This document shows, piece after piece, positions 44,353 to 53,412 of a stretch of 64,000 nt of DNA (the first letter of the stretch is position 1; each line of letters starts with the position of its first letter). The stretch lies in assembly GCF_940670765.1 (NCBI RefSeq), contig NZ_CALNVW010000034.1, positions 183,662-247,661 of the forward strand. The letters run 5' to 3'. A model generated the notes under the pieces. The model made no database searches, was not told where the DNA came from, and saw nothing but the letters and a program-made list of their open reading frames with translations. The stretch comes from Streptomyces sp. A 4/2 (GTDB lineage Bacteria; Actinomycetota; Actinomycetes; Streptomycetales; Streptomycetaceae). The translations under genes and the position numbers were made by a program.

Positions 44353-44706
44353 ATGGCAGAGACTCAGGTTGACGAGAACGCTGACGAGAAGCACGACGCC
44401 AGGGCCGAGCGCAGGACGGCCAGGCTCGCCAAGCAGATCCAGGCCTTCGGCCGGGCGCACGGCGGCGCCGAGGCGCAGCTCGCGTACATCGGACGGCGCG
44501 GGGCCCGCATCGTGCTGGTGGGCGAGGACGGCGACTGGGGTGACCTGATGGCCCCGTCGTACGCCGTGGCGCAGAGCGCCGCCGAGAAGGCCGGGGTCAC
44601 CGTCCACGAATCCTTCGACGGGGAGTTCGCGGCCAAGGTCCGCACCGGCCCGTACGAGTGGAAGCGGATGGCGGGCATCCAGCTCGGTGGCTCGGGCAAC
44701 AGCTGA
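44353..44706 (+). CDS. Conserved hypothetical protein
   Basis: A 117-aa soluble protein that I do not recognise. The first ~35 residues are highly charged and helical (ENADEKHDARAERRTARLAKQIQAFGRAHG); the rest is an alpha/beta unit with RRGARIVLVGEDGDWGDLMAPSY and a C-terminal VRTGPYEWKRMAGIQLGG. No Cys, signal peptide or membrane segment is present. ATG 44353 lies six nt after a likely -10 box, so it may be leaderless, and a 14-bp palindrome overlaps that box. It stands between ctaB and an amidohydrolase gene; no function can be inferred. Confidence 0.75.
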   Translation: MAETQVDENADEKHDARAERRTARLAKQIQAFGRAHGGAEAQLAYIGRRGARIVLVGEDGDWGDLMAPSYAVAQSAAEKAGVTVHESFDGEFAAKVRTGPYEWKRMAGIQLGGSGNS

Positions 44707-44786
44707 GGGCACCGGCTGAGGGCAACACCTGAGGGTGCCTTCTCCCGTTAGGACTGAAGGAGAACAGTCCGAAGCGGAGGCCCCGG

Positions 44787-45893
44787 ATGATCGAGACACC
44801 TTCCCTGGTGGACCAGTACTGCCACGGAGTGCTCCGGACGGAACTCGGCCTCGGCACCTTCGAGGCGTACCTCGGCAGGACTCCGGGGCCGCCCGCCCCC
44901 GGCACCACCTTCTTCGACACCCAGACCGGCTTCGCCGTACGGCGCTGGTGTCCGCCGCTGCTCGACCTCGAACCGCACTGCCCGCCCGCCCGCTACCTGG
45001 CCCGCCGCCGGGAACTCGGCGTGCTGGAGGTGGGGAGACGGCTGCTGCGCGGCAGCGGGATCACCACCTTTCTGGTGGACACCGGGCTGCCGGGTGACCT
45101 CATGAGGCCGCAGGAGATGGCGGCGGCGGGCGCGGCCGAGGCCCACGAGACCGTCCGTCTGGAACTGCTCGCCGAGCAGGTCGCCGACACCTCTGGCACC
45201 GTCGAGTCCTTCCTCGCCAATCTGGCCGAGGCCGTGCACGGAGCGGCCGGTTCCGCGGTCGCCTTCACCGCGGTCGCTCCGCTGGAGCAGGGAATCGCAC
45301 CGGCAGCCGACCCGCCAGGACCCGGTGAGGTCCGCGGTGCCGCCGGGCGCTGGCTGGCGGGCCGCCAGGTCGGGGGCAGGCTCACCGATCCGGTGCTCCG
45401 GCGCCACCTCCTGTGGAACGCGGTCGCCACCGGGCGCCCTCTCCAGCTGCACATCGGCGTGAGCGACCCGCTGCTGCTCGGTGACTTCATCGCTGCGGCG
45501 ACAGGCCTCGGCACGGATCTGGTGCTGCTGCACGGCTATCCGTACCACCGGCAGGTCGCCCATCTGGCGAGCGTCCACCCGCATGTGTACGCCGACCTCG
45601 GCCCGGCCCTCGCCCACACGGGGGTGCGGGCCGCCGCCGTGCTCGCGGAGATCCTTGAGCTCGCGCCCTTCGGGAAGCTGCTGTTCTCCACCGGCGCCCG
45701 GGGGCTGCCCGAGCTGTACGTGGTGGGCGCGCGGCTGTTCCACGACGCCCTGGAGCAGGCGCTGGGCGGCTGGGTGGCCGACGGGGCCTGGTCGCGTACG
45801 GACGCGTTACGTGTGGCCGGGATGATCGCGGCGGGCAACGCCCGCCGCGTCTACGGCCTGGAGGGGCGGGACCCCGCCCCATCGACCGGTTAG
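44787..45893 (+). CDS. Amidohydrolase-family protein
   Basis: A 368-aa protein that looks like a metal-dependent TIM-barrel amidohydrolase of the amidohydrolase_2 group. The N-terminal LVDQYCHGVL replaces the usual DxHxH pair with a single His; later barrel features are LQLHIGVSDPLLL (His), VLLHGYPYHRQVAHLASVHPHVYADLGPAL (His and strand 6-7 pattern) and LLFSTGARGLPELY, where the typical catalytic Asp (usually SD) is not evident. Metal content and activity are therefore uncertain. ATG has GGAGG six nt upstream. It overlaps the convergent ctaA end by 4 bp. Confidence 0.65.
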   Translation: MIETPSLVDQYCHGVLRTELGLGTFEAYLGRTPGPPAPGTTFFDTQTGFAVRRWCPPLLDLEPHCPPARYLARRRELGVLEVGRRLLRGSGITTFLVDTGLPGDLMRPQEMAAAGAAEAHETVRLELLAEQVADTSGTVESFLANLAEAVHGAAGSAVAFTAVAPLEQGIAPAADPPGPGEVRGAAGRWLAGRQVGGRLTDPVLRRHLLWNAVATGRPLQLHIGVSDPLLLGDFIAAATGLGTDLVLLHGYPYHRQVAHLASVHPHVYADLGPALAHTGVRAAAVLAEILELAPFGKLLFSTGARGLPELYVVGARLFHDALEQALGGWVADGAWSRTDALRVAGMIAAGNARRVYGLEGRDPAPSTG

Positions 45894-46891
45894 ACGCCGG
45901 CGAGTGCCGCGTCCTCGGGCTGGGCGGGGATCCCGGCCCCGGTGGTGTGCGGGCGCTCGCGCAGCGACAGCAGGACGCGCATCACGCCGATCCACACCAG
46001 TGTGGCGCCGAACATGTGGATCCCGACCAGGATCTCGGGGGTGTGGGTGAAGTACTGGACATAACCGATCACGCCCTGCGCCATCAGCACCAGGAAGAGG
46101 TCACGGGCCCGGTGGAGCGGCCCGACCGGTGCGTCCACCGCCTTCAGTACGAACCAGAGCGCCACGGTGAGCGCCACCACGACCCAGGCCAGATCCGCGT
46201 GCAGCTGGGCGATCATCGACCAGTCGACGGGGATGCGTTCCACCTCGCTGGAGTCGCCCGCGTGCCGGCCCGCACCGGAGACGACCGTACCGACCGCGAT
46301 CAGCAGACCCGCCGCGACGGTGAGCAGCCAGGTCAGCTGGGCGACCGCCTTGCCCACGAGGGGGCGCGGGGCGCCGTCACCCTCGCGGGTGCGCTGCCAG
46401 GTCAGTACGGCGACCGTGATCAGCCCGGTGGAGAGCAGGAAGTGGGCGGCCACCGTGTACGGGTTGAGGCCGACCAGCACCACGACGCCGCCGAGCACCG
46501 CATTGCCCATGACCACCCAGAACTGGGCCCAGCCGAGCCGCGTCACCGGACGCCGCCACGGCTTCGCCGAGCGGGCCGCGATGATCGCCCAGCCGACCGC
46601 CGCGCACAGTACGTACGTCAGCATCCGGTTGGAGAACTCGATGGCGCCGTGGAGGCCCATCTCGCTGGTCGCGGTGAGGCTCTGGTCGGTGCACTTGGGC
46701 CAGGTCGGGCAGCCGAGCCCGGACCCGGTGAGCCGCACGGCGCCGCCGGTCACGACGATCACCACCGCCATCACCAGGGCCGACATGGCGGCCCGCTGGA
46801 CGGTCCGGGGCGCCGGAGTCCAGCGTTCGGCGATGAAGGCGAGCGGGTTGCGCACGGCGCCAGCGGCTTCGGCGCGAGTCAATTTCGGCAC
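45890..46891 (-). CDS. ctaA: Heme A synthase (COX15/CtaA)
   Basis: A 333-aa, eight-helix membrane protein hydroxylating heme O to heme A. The two repeated halves show the heme-ligand His positions: TGSGLGCPTWPKC and GAIEFSNRMLTYVL in the first half, AQLHADLAWVVVALTVALW and GIHMFGATLVWIGVMRVLL in the second. GTG 46891 (MPKLTRAEAAG) lies six nt after TACGAT, a possible -10 box, suggesting a leaderless mRNA; GTG 46948 would add 19 residues. It is separate from ctaB but serves the same pathway. Confidence 0.9.
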   Translation of the reverse strand: MPKLTRAEAAGAVRNPLAFIAERWTPAPRTVQRAAMSALVMAVVIVVTGGAVRLTGSGLGCPTWPKCTDQSLTATSEMGLHGAIEFSNRMLTYVLCAAVGWAIIAARSAKPWRRPVTRLGWAQFWVVMGNAVLGGVVVLVGLNPYTVAAHFLLSTGLITVAVLTWQRTREGDGAPRPLVGKAVAQLTWLLTVAAGLLIAVGTVVSGAGRHAGDSSEVERIPVDWSMIAQLHADLAWVVVALTVALWFVLKAVDAPVGPLHRARDLFLVLMAQGVIGYVQYFTHTPEILVGIHMFGATLVWIGVMRVLLSLRERPHTTGAGIPAQPEDAALAGV

Positions 46892-46990
46892 GGGGACATC
46901 GTAGGCCGGGCGCTTGTGCGTACTTTCACGAGGGGGGCTTTCACCCACTCCGGGCTGCTTCGGCCGGACTGTTCCCAGCCGGGGACCGGA

Positions 46991-47821
46991 CTATTCCCAG
47001 CGGAAGAACCGGGCAGCCGCGCCCAGCCCGAGCACCGCCCACACCACGAGGATCCCCAGGTCGCCCCAGGGCATCGAGGCCCCGTGCTGGAGCACGTCGC
47101 GCAGTCCGTCCGAGAGCGCCGAGATCGGCAGCAGTTCCAGTACGGACCTGACGCCGCCGGGGAACTTGTCCATCGGAACGATGACCCCGCCCCCGACGAG
47201 CAGCAGCAGGAAGACCAGATTGGCGGCGGCCAGGGTGGCCTCCGCCTTGAGGGTCCCGGCCATCAGGAGCCCCAGGCCGGAGAAGGCGGCCGTACCGAGG
47301 ACGAGCAGCAGCAGGACGGCGAACGGGTTGCCGTGCGGCGACCAGCCGAGCGCGAGAGCGATCACCGTCAGCAGGACGATCTGCAGGACCTCGGTGACCA
47401 GGACGGACAGCGTCTTGGCGGTCATCAGCGCCCAGCGCGGCAGCGGGGACGCGCCGAGCCGCTTGAGCACCCCGTACCTGCGCTCGAAGCCGGTCGCGAT
47501 GGCCTGTCCGGTGAAGGCCGTGGACATCACGGCGAGCGCGAGGATCCCGGGGGCCAGGAAGTCGACGGACCTGCCCGCGCCGCCCGCGGTGTCCGTGGGT
47601 ACGGCGACGATGTCGACCGCGGAGAAGAGGACGAGCAGCAGCGACGGGATGATCACGGTGAGGAGCAGCTGCTCGCCGTTGCGCAGCAGCATCTTCGTCT
47701 CGAAGACCGTCTGCGCCGCAATCATGCGGGGGAGCGGCGCCGCCCCCGGCCGGGGGGCGTACGTCGACGTGGTTCCGTCCCGGCGCGGGGATCGCGGGGA
47801 TGCAGCCGTACCGGCGCTCAT
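46991..47821 (-). CDS. ABC-2 type transporter permease
   Basis: A 276-aa, six-helix permease with a Pro-rich cytoplasmic N-terminus. FETKMLLRNGEQLLLTVIIPSLLLVLF begins the membrane part, FLAPGILALAVMSTAFTGQAIATGFERRYGVLKRLGASPLPR is the classic ABC-2 signature, and LVGGGVIVPMDKFPGGVRSVLELLPISALSDGLRDVL completes it. ATG 47821 overlaps the ATPase stop (ATGA). With the upstream ATPase it forms a DrrAB-like exporter; the substrate is unknown. Confidence 0.92.
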   Translation of the reverse strand: MSAGTAASPRSPRRDGTTSTYAPRPGAAPLPRMIAAQTVFETKMLLRNGEQLLLTVIIPSLLLVLFSAVDIVAVPTDTAGGAGRSVDFLAPGILALAVMSTAFTGQAIATGFERRYGVLKRLGASPLPRWALMTAKTLSVLVTEVLQIVLLTVIALALGWSPHGNPFAVLLLLVLGTAAFSGLGLLMAGTLKAEATLAAANLVFLLLLVGGGVIVPMDKFPGGVRSVLELLPISALSDGLRDVLQHGASMPWGDLGILVVWAVLGLGAAARFFRWE

Positions 47822-48744
47822 GCGCGCAGCTCCTTGCCGGTCAGTTCCAGGAAGACGTCTTCGAGTGTGTGGCGCTCGACGGAGATCCGGTCCGGCATCA
47901 CGCCGTTCTGGGCGCACCAGGAGGTGACGGTGGCCAGCAGCTGCGGGTCGACGGTGCCGGTGATCCGGTAGTGGCCCGAGGCCGGTTCGGCGGCCTGGGT
48001 GCCGTCCGGGAGAGCCTTGAGCAGCGAGCCCAGGTCGAGCCCCGGCCGTCCGCTGAAGCGCAGGCTGTTCTCCGCGCCGCCGCGGCACAGGGCGTCGGGG
48101 GAGTCGTGGGCGACGGCCCGGCCGGCGTCGATGATCACGACGTCGTCGGCGAGCTCCTCGGCCTCGTCCATGAAGTGGGTGGTGAGCACGGTGGTCACGC
48201 CGTCGGCGCGCAGCTCCCGTACGAGATCCCAGGTGGACCTGCGGGCCTGCGGGTCCAGGCCCGCGGTCGGCTCGTCGAGGAAGACCAGCTCGGGGCGGCC
48301 GACCACGGCCATCGCCAGGGCGAGCCGCTGCTGCTGGCCGCCGGAGAGCCTGCGGTACGTCGTACGGCCGCAGTCCGTCAGCCCGAGCCGCTCGATCAGG
48401 GTGTCCACGTCCAGCGGGTGGGCGTGCAGCCGGGCCGTGTGGTGGAGCATCTCGGCGGCGTGGGCGCCGGGGTAGACACCACCCGACTGGAGCATCACAC
48501 CGATCCGCGGGCGGAGCCGCGCGGCGTCGGCCACCGGGTCGAGGCCGAGGACCCGCACGGTGCCGGCGTCGGCGCGGCGGTATCCCTCGCAGGTCTCGAC
48601 GGTGGTGGTCTTGCCTGCGCCGTTCGGCCCGAGGACCGCGGTGACGGTGCCGGTGCCGACCGTGAGGTCCAGGCCGTCCACCGCGGTCCTGGCGCCGTAC
48701 CGCTTGACGAGGCCGCGGACCTCAACGGCGGGATCTGTGCTCAT
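47818..48744 (-). CDS. ABC transporter ATP-binding protein (DrrA-like)
   Basis: A 308-aa ATPase for the adjacent permease. Walker A GPNGAGKTTTVE, Q-loop MLQSGGVYPG, signature LSGGQQQRLALA, Walker B LVFLDEPTAGLD and H-loop TTHFMDEAEEL are present in order; the C-terminal ~80 residues are the extension typical of drug-export ATPases. It is divergent from sufR, with about 150 bp between the starts. Confidence 0.95.
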   Translation of the reverse strand: MSTDPAVEVRGLVKRYGARTAVDGLDLTVGTGTVTAVLGPNGAGKTTTVETCEGYRRADAGTVRVLGLDPVADAARLRPRIGVMLQSGGVYPGAHAAEMLHHTARLHAHPLDVDTLIERLGLTDCGRTTYRRLSGGQQQRLALAMAVVGRPELVFLDEPTAGLDPQARRSTWDLVRELRADGVTTVLTTHFMDEAEELADDVVIIDAGRAVAHDSPDALCRGGAENSLRFSGRPGLDLGSLLKALPDGTQAAEPASGHYRITGTVDPQLLATVTSWCAQNGVMPDRISVERHTLEDVFLELTGKELRA

Positions 48745-48808
48745 ACGGGGGAGTCTACGAACCGCCCGGGGGGACGCCGGGCCCGGGGCAGGGCGTCCCG
48801 GAGCCCGT

Positions 48809-48822
48809 TTAGGTGACCCTAA
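48809..48822. promoter_or_regulatory. Inverted repeat TTAGG-N4-CCTAA upstream of sufR
   Basis: A perfect 5-bp-arm palindrome lies about 70 bp before the preferred sufR start, between the divergent ABC transporter and suf operons. It is a candidate operator for SufR or an iron-responsive regulator; assignment is by position only. Confidence 0.4.
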
Positions 48823-48894
48823 GTGATGGAAGCCACCGAGGGCGTTCGCGATCTCTGCTTGTCGCGAGCCGGTGAATTACGCAACAATGGCGTT

Positions 48895-49620
48895 GTGAAA
48901 TACGTTGGCGAGGCTCCGCAGGAGGAACTCGCGACCGGTGAGCGGTCCACCCGCAACCGCGTCGCGCGCTCCATCCTGGACCACGGCCCGTCCACCGTGA
49001 CCGAGCTCGCCGGGCGCCTCGGGCTCACCCCCGCCGCCGTCCGCCGCCATCTCGACGCCCTGGTCACCGACGAGGTGATCGTCCCCCGCGAGCAGCGGGT
49101 GTACGGCGCGCGGACCCGCGGCCGTCCGGCCAAGGTCTTCGCGCTCACCGACTGCGGCCGGGACGCCTTCGAGCAGTCCTACGACAAGCTCGCCGGGGAC
49201 GCCCTGCGCTGGATCGCCCGGCACTCGGGCGACGAGGCCGTCATGGATTTCGCCCGTGACCGGCTCACCACGCAGGCCGAGACGTACCGCGAAGCCATCG
49301 AGGCCGCCGCACCCGAGAGCCGCGCCGAGGCCTTGGCCAAGGCGTTGACCGCCGACGGGTACGCTGCTACGGCGCGAAACGCGCCGGTCGGTGAGCAGCT
49401 CTGCCAGCACCACTGCCCGGTGGCCCACGTCGCCGAACAGTTCCCGCAGCTCTGCGAGGCGGAGACCGAGGTCTTCTCCCGTCTGCTCGGGACCCATGTG
49501 CAGCGTCTGGCCACCATCGCCCACGGCGACGGGGTGTGTACGACGTTCATCCCCAAGACCGCCCATCAGATCACCACCGATTCAGCATCCGCCAGTACGG
49601 CCGGGAGGAACCCCGCATGA
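48895..49620 (+). CDS. sufR: SUF operon transcriptional regulator
   Basis: A 241-aa ArsR/DeoR-like winged-helix protein heading the Fe-S assembly operon. RNRVARSILDHGPSTVTELAGRLGLTPAAVRRHLDALV is the DNA-binding domain. CQHHCPVAHVAEQFPQLC in the C-terminal half supplies three Cys, probable ligands for a sensory Fe-S cluster. GTG 48895 (MKYVGEAPQEEL) is the family-like start; GTG 48823 would add 24 residues. TTGTCG at about 48860 with an AT-rich stretch 17 nt on may be the promoter. Its stop overlaps sufB (ATGA). It is expected to repress the operon when holding its cluster. Confidence 0.92.
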   Translation: MKYVGEAPQEELATGERSTRNRVARSILDHGPSTVTELAGRLGLTPAAVRRHLDALVTDEVIVPREQRVYGARTRGRPAKVFALTDCGRDAFEQSYDKLAGDALRWIARHSGDEAVMDFARDRLTTQAETYREAIEAAAPESRAEALAKALTADGYAATARNAPVGEQLCQHHCPVAHVAEQFPQLCEAETEVFSRLLGTHVQRLATIAHGDGVCTTFIPKTAHQITTDSASASTAGRNPA

Positions 49621-51038
49621 CTCTCCCCATGGAGACTGCCCACCCCGAACTCGAGGGCCTGGGTACGTACGAATTCGGCTGGGCCGACCCCGACGTGGCA
49701 GGTGCCGCGGCCAAGCGTGGCCTGTCCGAAGCCGTCGTCCGCGACATCTCGGCCAAGAAGAACGAGCCGGAGTGGATGCTGAAGCTGCGTCTCAAGGGCC
49801 TCAAGCTCTTCGGCAAGAAGCCGATGCCGAGCTGGGGCTCCGACCTGTCGGGCATCGACTTCGACAACATCAAGTACTTCGTGCGGTCCACCGAGAAGCA
49901 GGCCGAGTCCTGGGAGGACCTGCCGGAGGACATCAAGAACACGTACGACAAGCTCGGCATCCCGGAGGCGGAGAAGCAGCGTCTCGTCGCGGGTGTCGCC
50001 GCCCAGTACGAGTCCGAGGTCGTCTACCACCAGATCAACGAGGAGCTGGAGGCGCAGGGTGTCATCTTCATGGACACCGACACCGCGCTGAAGGAGCACC
50101 CGGAGCTCTTCCAGGAGTACTTCGGCACGGTCATCCCGGTCGGTGACAACAAGTTCGCGTCGCTGAACTCGGCCGTCTGGTCCGGTGGTTCCTTCATCTA
50201 CGTGCCGAAGGGTGTGCACGTCGAGATCCCGCTCCAGGCCTACTTCCGTATCAACACGGAGAACATGGGCCAGTTCGAGCGGACGCTGATCATCGTCGAC
50301 GAGGACGCCTACGTCCACTACGTCGAGGGCTGCACCGCCCCGATCTACTCCTCCGACTCGCTGCACAGCGCCGTCGTGGAGATCATCGTGAAGAAGGGCG
50401 GCCGGTGCCGCTACACGACGATCCAGAACTGGTCGAACAACGTCTACAACCTGGTCACCAAGCGTGCCGTGGCGTACGAGGGCGCGACCATGGAGTGGGT
50501 CGACGGCAACATCGGCTCCAAGGTCACCATGAAGTACCCGGCCGTCTACCTGATGGGTGAGCACGCCAAGGGCGAGACCCTGTCGATCGCCTTCGCGGGC
50601 GAGGGCCAGCACCAGGACGCCGGCGCCAAGATGGTGCACATGGCACCGAACACCTCCTCCAACATCGTCTCCAAGTCGGTGGCGCGAGGCGGCGGCCGCA
50701 CCTCCTACCGCGGTCTGATCGAGATCGGCGAGGGCGCCGAGGGCTCCAAGTCCAACGTCCTGTGCGACGCGCTGCTCGTCGACACGATCTCCCGCTCGGA
50801 CACCTACCCCTACGTGGACGTCCGCGAGGACGACGTGTCCATGGGCCACGAGGCAACCGTCTCCAAGGTCTCCGACGACCAGCTCTTCTACCTGATGAGC
50901 CGCGGTATGACGGAGTTCGAGGCGATGGCGATGATCGTGCGCGGCTTCGTCGAGCCGATCGCCAAGGAGCTCCCCATGGAGTACGCCCTGGAGCTCAACC
51001 GGCTGATCGAGCTGCAGATGGAGGGATCGGTCGGCTAG
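49617..51038 (+). CDS. sufB: Fe-S cluster assembly protein SufB
   Basis: A 473-aa scaffold component of the SufBCD complex on which Fe-S clusters are built. Family segments: KNEPEWMLKLRLKGLKLF, VYVPKGVHVEIPLQAYFRIN-like stretch, VHYVEGCTAPIYSSDSLHSAVVEI, and the C-terminal YPYVDVREDDVSMGHEATVSKVSDDQLFYLMSRGM. GGGAGGA precedes ATG 49617. No intein or frameshift is seen. Confidence 0.97.
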   Translation: MTLPMETAHPELEGLGTYEFGWADPDVAGAAAKRGLSEAVVRDISAKKNEPEWMLKLRLKGLKLFGKKPMPSWGSDLSGIDFDNIKYFVRSTEKQAESWEDLPEDIKNTYDKLGIPEAEKQRLVAGVAAQYESEVVYHQINEELEAQGVIFMDTDTALKEHPELFQEYFGTVIPVGDNKFASLNSAVWSGGSFIYVPKGVHVEIPLQAYFRINTENMGQFERTLIIVDEDAYVHYVEGCTAPIYSSDSLHSAVVEIIVKKGGRCRYTTIQNWSNNVYNLVTKRAVAYEGATMEWVDGNIGSKVTMKYPAVYLMGEHAKGETLSIAFAGEGQHQDAGAKMVHMAPNTSSNIVSKSVARGGGRTSYRGLIEIGEGAEGSKSNVLCDALLVDTISRSDTYPYVDVREDDVSMGHEATVSKVSDDQLFYLMSRGMTEFEAMAMIVRGFVEPIAKELPMEYALELNRLIELQMEGSVG

Positions 51039-51105
51039 CCGCCACCCTCCCCGCTCCCTCGCCCGACCCAGACGTATTCATCAGAAAGCGAGCACGACGA
51101 CAGCC

Positions 51106-52323
51106 ATGGCTGAGGCTCAGAATTCCCCCACTCTCGGCTCCGCCCGAGCGGGGGGACCCCCTCCGGCAGGTTCCACCACTGCCGGGTCCATCGCGGTGGC
51201 TGCCGAGTCCACCGTCGCCACCCGCATGAGCGCGCCCCCGTCCTTCGACGTGGCGGACTTCCCGGTCCCCCGCGGTCGCGAGGAGGAGTGGCGGTTCACC
51301 CCGCTGGAACGCCTCAAGGGCCTGCACGACGGCACCGCCGTCGCGTCCGGCAGCGGCGTCCAGATCGAGGTGTCCGCCCCCGAGGGCGTGACCGTCGAGA
51401 CCGTCGGCCGTGACGACGCGCGCATCGGCAGGGCCGGTACGCCCGTGGACCGGGTCGCCGCCCAGGCGTTCTCCTCCTTCGAGAAGGCGTCCGTCGTCTC
51501 GGTGCCCAAGGAAGCCGTGCTCAGCGAGCCGATCCGGATCGCCGTGCGCGGTCTGGGCGGCACCGCCTACGGCCACCAGGTCATCGAGCTCGGCGCCTTC
51601 GCCGAGGCCGTCGTGGTCATCGACCACACCGGTGACGCGCAGCTCGCGGCCAATGTCGACTACATCCTGGGCGACGGGGCGAAGCTGACCGTCGTCTCCG
51701 TCCAGGACTGGGAGCCCGAGGCCGTCCACGTGGCGCAGCACAACGCGCTGGTGGGCAGGGACGCCTCGTTCAAGTCGGTCGTGGTCACCTTCGGCGGCGA
51801 CCTCGTACGGCTCCACCCCCGCGTGCAGTACGCGGGCCCCGGCGGCGAGGCCGAGCTCTTCGGCCTGTACTTCACCGACCAGGGACAGCACCAGGAGCAC
51901 CGCCTCCTCGTCGACCACAACGCCCCCAACTGCAGGTCGAACGTGGCCTACAAGGGCGCGCTGCAGGGCCAGGACGCGCACGCCGTATGGATCGGCGACG
52001 TCCTGATCCGGGCCGCCGCCGAGGGCACCGACTCGTACGAGCTCAACCGCAACCTCGTCCTCACGGACGGCGCACGGGTCGACTCGGTGCCGAACCTGGA
52101 GATCGAGACCGGTGAGATCGCCGGTGCGGGACACGCGTCGGCGACCGGCCGCTTCGACGACTCGCAGCTCTTCTACCTGCAGTCCCGTGGCATTCCGGAG
52201 GGCGAGGCCCGCCGCCTGGTCGTCCGGGGCTTCTTCGCCGAGCTGGTCCAGCAGATCGGCCTTCCGGATGTCGAGGAGCGGCTGCTCGCCAAGATCGACG
52301 CAGAGCTGGAGGCTTCGGTCTGA
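51106..52323 (+). CDS. sufD: Fe-S cluster assembly protein SufD
   Basis: A 405-aa partner of SufB with the same beta-helix core: RGREEEWRFTPLERLKGL near the N-terminus, YFTDQGQHQEHRLLVDHNAPNCRSNVAYKGAL, and AGHASATGRFDDSQLFYLQSRGIPEGEARRLVVRGFF at the end. The first ~40 residues are a low-complexity Gly/Pro/Ala/Ser stretch not needed by the fold; it is encoded partly by a palindromic repeat-like sequence (51125-51163). Its TGA overlaps the next ATG. Confidence 0.95.
   Translation: MAEAQNSPTLGSARAGGPPPAGSTTAGSIAVAAESTVATRMSAPPSFDVADFPVPRGREEEWRFTPLERLKGLHDGTAVASGSGVQIEVSAPEGVTVETVGRDDARIGRAGTPVDRVAAQAFSSFEKASVVSVPKEAVLSEPIRIAVRGLGGTAYGHQVIELGAFAEAVVVIDHTGDAQLAANVDYILGDGAKLTVVSVQDWEPEAVHVAQHNALVGRDASFKSVVVTFGGDLVRLHPRVQYAGPGGEAELFGLYFTDQGQHQEHRLLVDHNAPNCRSNVAYKGALQGQDAHAVWIGDVLIRAAAEGTDSYELNRNLVLTDGARVDSVPNLEIETGEIAGAGHASATGRFDDSQLFYLQSRGIPEGEARRLVVRGFFAELVQQIGLPDVEERLLAKIDAELEASV
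51125..51163. repeat. Palindromic GC-rich repeat inside sufD
   Basis: CCCCC...GGGGG arms enclose CTCGG...CCGAG, making a nested hairpin; a GACCCCC tail follows. The pattern resembles short palindromic interspersed repeats common between Streptomyces genes, here read in frame in the variable N-terminus of SufD. Confidence 0.5.
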
Positions 52324-52640
52324 TGGCCTTCGTCCGAGTCTGTGGGCTGAGCGAGCTGGAGGAGGGCACCCCGAAGCGGGTGGAAATCGACTCCACGCCG
52401 GTCTCGGTCGTCCGTACCGAGGGGGAGGTGTTCGCCATCAACGACATCTGCTCGCACGCGAACGTCTCGCTCTCCGAGGGCGAGGTCGAGGACTGCACCA
52501 TCGAGTGCTGGCTGCACGGTTCCAGCTTCGACCTCCGTACCGGCAAGCCGTCCGGCCTTCCCGCGACGCGCCCCGTCCCCGTTTACCCCGTAAAGATCGA
52601 AGGGGACGATGTGCTCGTCTCCGTATCCCAGGAGTCCTGA
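52323..52640 (+). CDS. Rieske-type [2Fe-2S] ferredoxin of the SUF operon
   Basis: A 105-aa bare Rieske domain: CSHANVSL and CWLHGSSFDLRTG provide the Cys-His pairs, and the strands fit non-heme dioxygenase-type ferredoxins. It has no signal peptide, unlike the Rieske lipoprotein at 23707. The start overlaps the sufD stop by one base (TGATG). It probably supplies electrons for cluster assembly or SufS/U chemistry. Confidence 0.92.
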   Translation: MAFVRVCGLSELEEGTPKRVEIDSTPVSVVRTEGEVFAINDICSHANVSLSEGEVEDCTIECWLHGSSFDLRTGKPSGLPATRPVPVYPVKIEGDDVLVSVSQES

Positions 52641-52647
52641 GTCACCC

Positions 52648-53412
52648 ATGGCAACGCTTGAAATCCGCGACCTGCACGTCTCCGTCGAAACCGAGAACGG
52701 TACGAAGGAGATCCTCAAGGGCGTCGACCTGACCGTGAAGCAGGGCGAGACCCACGCCATCATGGGCCCCAACGGCTCCGGCAAGTCGACGCTGGCGTAC
52801 TCCCTCGCGGGGCACCCCAAGTACACGATCACCAGCGGCACCGTCACCCTCGACGGCGAGGACGTCCTGGAGATGACCGTCGACGAGCGCGCCCGCGCCG
52901 GCGTCTTCCTCGCCATGCAGTACCCGGTCGAGGTCCCCGGCGTCTCGGTCTCCAACTTCCTCCGCACGTCGGCCACCGCCATCCGTGGCGAGGCGCCCAA
53001 GCTGCGTACCTGGGTGAAGGAGGTCAAGACGGCCATGGAGACCCTCCAGATGGACCCGGCCTTCGCCGAGCGCAACGTCAACGAGGGCTTCTCCGGCGGT
53101 GAGAAGAAGCGCCACGAGATCCTTCAGCTGGAGCTGCTCAAGCCGAAGATCGCGATCCTCGACGAGACCGACTCCGGCCTGGACGTCGACGCGCTGCGCC
53201 AGGTCTCCGACGGCGTCAACCGCGTCCGCGAGGGCGGCGAGGTCGGCACCCTGCTGATCACGCACTACACGCGCATCCTGCGCTACATCAAGCCCGACTT
53301 CGTGCACGTCTTCGCGAACGGCCGGATCGCCGAGTCCGGTGGCCCCGAGCTCGCCGACAAGCTGGAGAACGAGGGCTACGAGGCCTACACGAAGGGTGGC
53401 GCAGCCGCGTGA
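52648..53412 (+). CDS. sufC: Fe-S cluster assembly ATPase SufC
   Basis: A 254-aa ABC-type ATPase energising SufB-SufD. Walker A GPNGSGKSTLAYSL, Q-loop LAMQYPVEVPGVS, signature FSGGEKKRHEILQ, and Walker B AILDETDSGLDVDAL with the SufC-type Glu-Thr-Asp sequence are present. ATG 52648 was chosen because it starts the ABC fold (MATLEIRDLHV). Its end overlaps sufS by 4 bp. Confidence 0.97.
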   Translation: MATLEIRDLHVSVETENGTKEILKGVDLTVKQGETHAIMGPNGSGKSTLAYSLAGHPKYTITSGTVTLDGEDVLEMTVDERARAGVFLAMQYPVEVPGVSVSNFLRTSATAIRGEAPKLRTWVKEVKTAMETLQMDPAFAERNVNEGFSGGEKKRHEILQLELLKPKIAILDETDSGLDVDALRQVSDGVNRVREGGEVGTLLITHYTRILRYIKPDFVHVFANGRIAESGGPELADKLENEGYEAYTKGGAAA

